Assembly (NCBI GenBank): GCA_947455805.1
Contig: CANGSN010000149.1
Coordinates: 1 to 7,203 of the forward strand
From: Planctomycetota bacterium
GTDB lineage: Bacteria; Planctomycetota; UBA1135; UBA2386
Reading direction: 5' to 3'
Length of the DNA stretch: 7,203 nucleotides
Numbering within the stretch: the first letter of the stretch is position 1; each line of letters starts with the position of its first letter. The translations under genes were made by a program, and so were the position numbers. The notes under the pieces were generated by a model that was not told the origin of the DNA, did not search any database, and worked only from the letters and a program-made list of their open reading frames with translations. This document shows positions 6,877 to 7,203 of the stretch, one piece after another.

Positions 6877-6892
6877 CGATCACTTGTAATCG
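6877..6892. promoter_or_regulatory. Operator-like site O2
   Basis: CGATCACTTGTAATCG has one mismatch in the second half-site. Its centre is 41 bp from that of O1. It shares the 12-mer ATCGATCACTTG with O4. Confidence 0.6.
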
Positions 6893-6933
6893 ATTCTTGA
6901 AGCCGGCACCAGCCCAGGCGCTTCGCGTCCGAT

Positions 6934-6949
6934 CGATCGTGAGTGATCG
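6934..6949. promoter_or_regulatory. Operator-like site O3
   Basis: CGATCGTGAGTGATCG has both half-sites perfect. Read on the minus strand it is CGATCACTCACGATCG, which matches the CGATCAC start of the other three copies. Its centre is 57 bp from that of O2. Confidence 0.6.
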
Positions 6950-6974
6950 CAACTTGGGCGAAAGCGACACGAAT

Positions 6975-6990
6975 CGATCACTTGCGATCT
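6975..6990. promoter_or_regulatory. Operator-like site O4, overlapping the end of the upstream gene
   Basis: CGATCACTTGCGATCT has one mismatch in the last base. Its centre is 41 bp from that of O3. It includes the TGA stop (6980-6978) of the minus-strand LysR-like gene, so the operator array starts inside coding sequence. Confidence 0.55.
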
Positions 6991-7203
6991 CTCGCCGTCG
7001 GCCGCCGCCGGATCGCAGCGCCCCCTGCCACCGAACCCTCGTCGCCACCGAAGCTTGCGAACGCCCGCTGCAGCGCGCTCTGGTAGCCCTGGCGCCGGCT
7101 CAGGCGCCACAGCCGCCGCGTCAGGTCGAGCCCGTCGACGCGCAGGCGCACGAACGCGCCGCTCGCCAGCTCGGCGCGGATCGCCAACGTCGACAGGCAG
7201 CCG
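6978..7203 (-). CDS. C-terminus of a probable LysR-type transcriptional regulator (partial)
   Basis: The last 74 residues of a minus-strand gene that enters from the right edge. The sequence ALAIRAELASG-type signature is present as STLAIRAELASGAFVRLRV, followed by DGLDLTRRLWRLSRRQG and SALQRAFASF. This matches the end of the LysR substrate-binding domain, where an EL-x-x-G-x-L/F-V motif precedes a beta strand and a final helix of the S-x-A-x-x-x-F type. A basic, probably disordered tail of about 24 residues follows before TGA. The DNA-binding N-terminus is outside the window, so the family call rests on this short piece. It is codirectional with hipBA, 143 bp upstream of hipB, and probably a separate unit. 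Confidence 0.7.
   Translation of the reverse strand, partial: GCLSTLAIRAELASGAFVRLRVDGLDLTRRLWRLSRRQGYQSALQRAFASFGGDEGSVAGGAAIRRRPTARDRK

Noticed and set aside
5180..6889. A 569-codon plus-strand frame across hipBA
   Set aside because: It is antisense to hipA and hipB, which have intact catalytic and helix-turn-helix motifs and a coupled ATGA overlap.
6839..7110. Small minus-strand frames of 69 and 76 codons across the operator region
   Set aside because: They overlap the LysR-like frame in other phases, have no motif and cover the operator array.
1..7203. CRISPR arrays, tRNA or rRNA genes, insertion sequences, attachment sites
   Set aside because: I saw no regularly spaced repeats with spacers, no cloverleaf with a CCA end, no transposase motif and no terminal inverted repeats.

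Overview
The window is very GC-rich DNA that packs genes densely on both strands. It reads like a high-GC Planctomycetota chromosome. The main reasons are two FG-GAP/VCBS-type secreted proteins, an IPT/TIG lipoprotein, a sortilin/BNR-type propeller remnant and a HAD-IG 5'-nucleotidase close together. The phylum is an inference; Myxococcota or another high-GC group is not excluded.

Layout, left to right. (1) Positions 1-1634, minus strand: N-terminal 544 residues of a large lipoprotein with a Cys-28 lipobox, an IPT/TIG domain and FG-GAP motifs; the gene runs off the left edge. (2) 1635-1763: divergent intergenic region holding four tandem copies of a 14-bp unit. (3) 1764-3203, plus: complete HAD-IG purine 5'-nucleotidase with all four HAD motifs. 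(4) About 3219-3660, minus: remnant of a BNR/Asp-box propeller gene with no credible start or stop, facing the nucleotidase. (5) 3892-5097, plus: an FG-GAP protein whose frame is interrupted at codon 100 by an in-frame TGA. (6) 5108-5139: strong hairpin between convergent genes. (7) 6834-5150, minus: hipBA-type toxin-antitoxin operon with an ATGA overlap. (8) 6836-6990: four 16-bp operator-like sites CGATC-N6-GATCG upstream of hipB. (9) 6978-7203, minus: C-terminus of a probable LysR-type regulator.

The most interesting observation is gene 5. The TGA is followed without any frame change by 301 more codons of the same propeller protein. The next codon is Cys, and a 6-bp stem with a 5-nt AGUUC loop sits at the distance expected for a bacterial SECIS. 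The simplest exciting reading is an exported selenoprotein with a Sec-Cys pair in an FG-GAP propeller; the dull alternative is a nonsense mutation. The second point is the set of four regularly placed operators in front of hipB. This resembles the multi-operator autoregulation known for E. coli hipBA, but with a different half-site.

The genes do not form one pathway. The nucleotidase, the FG-GAP proteins and the toxin-antitoxin pair are separate transcription units. The toxin-antitoxin pair looks self-contained and autoregulated.
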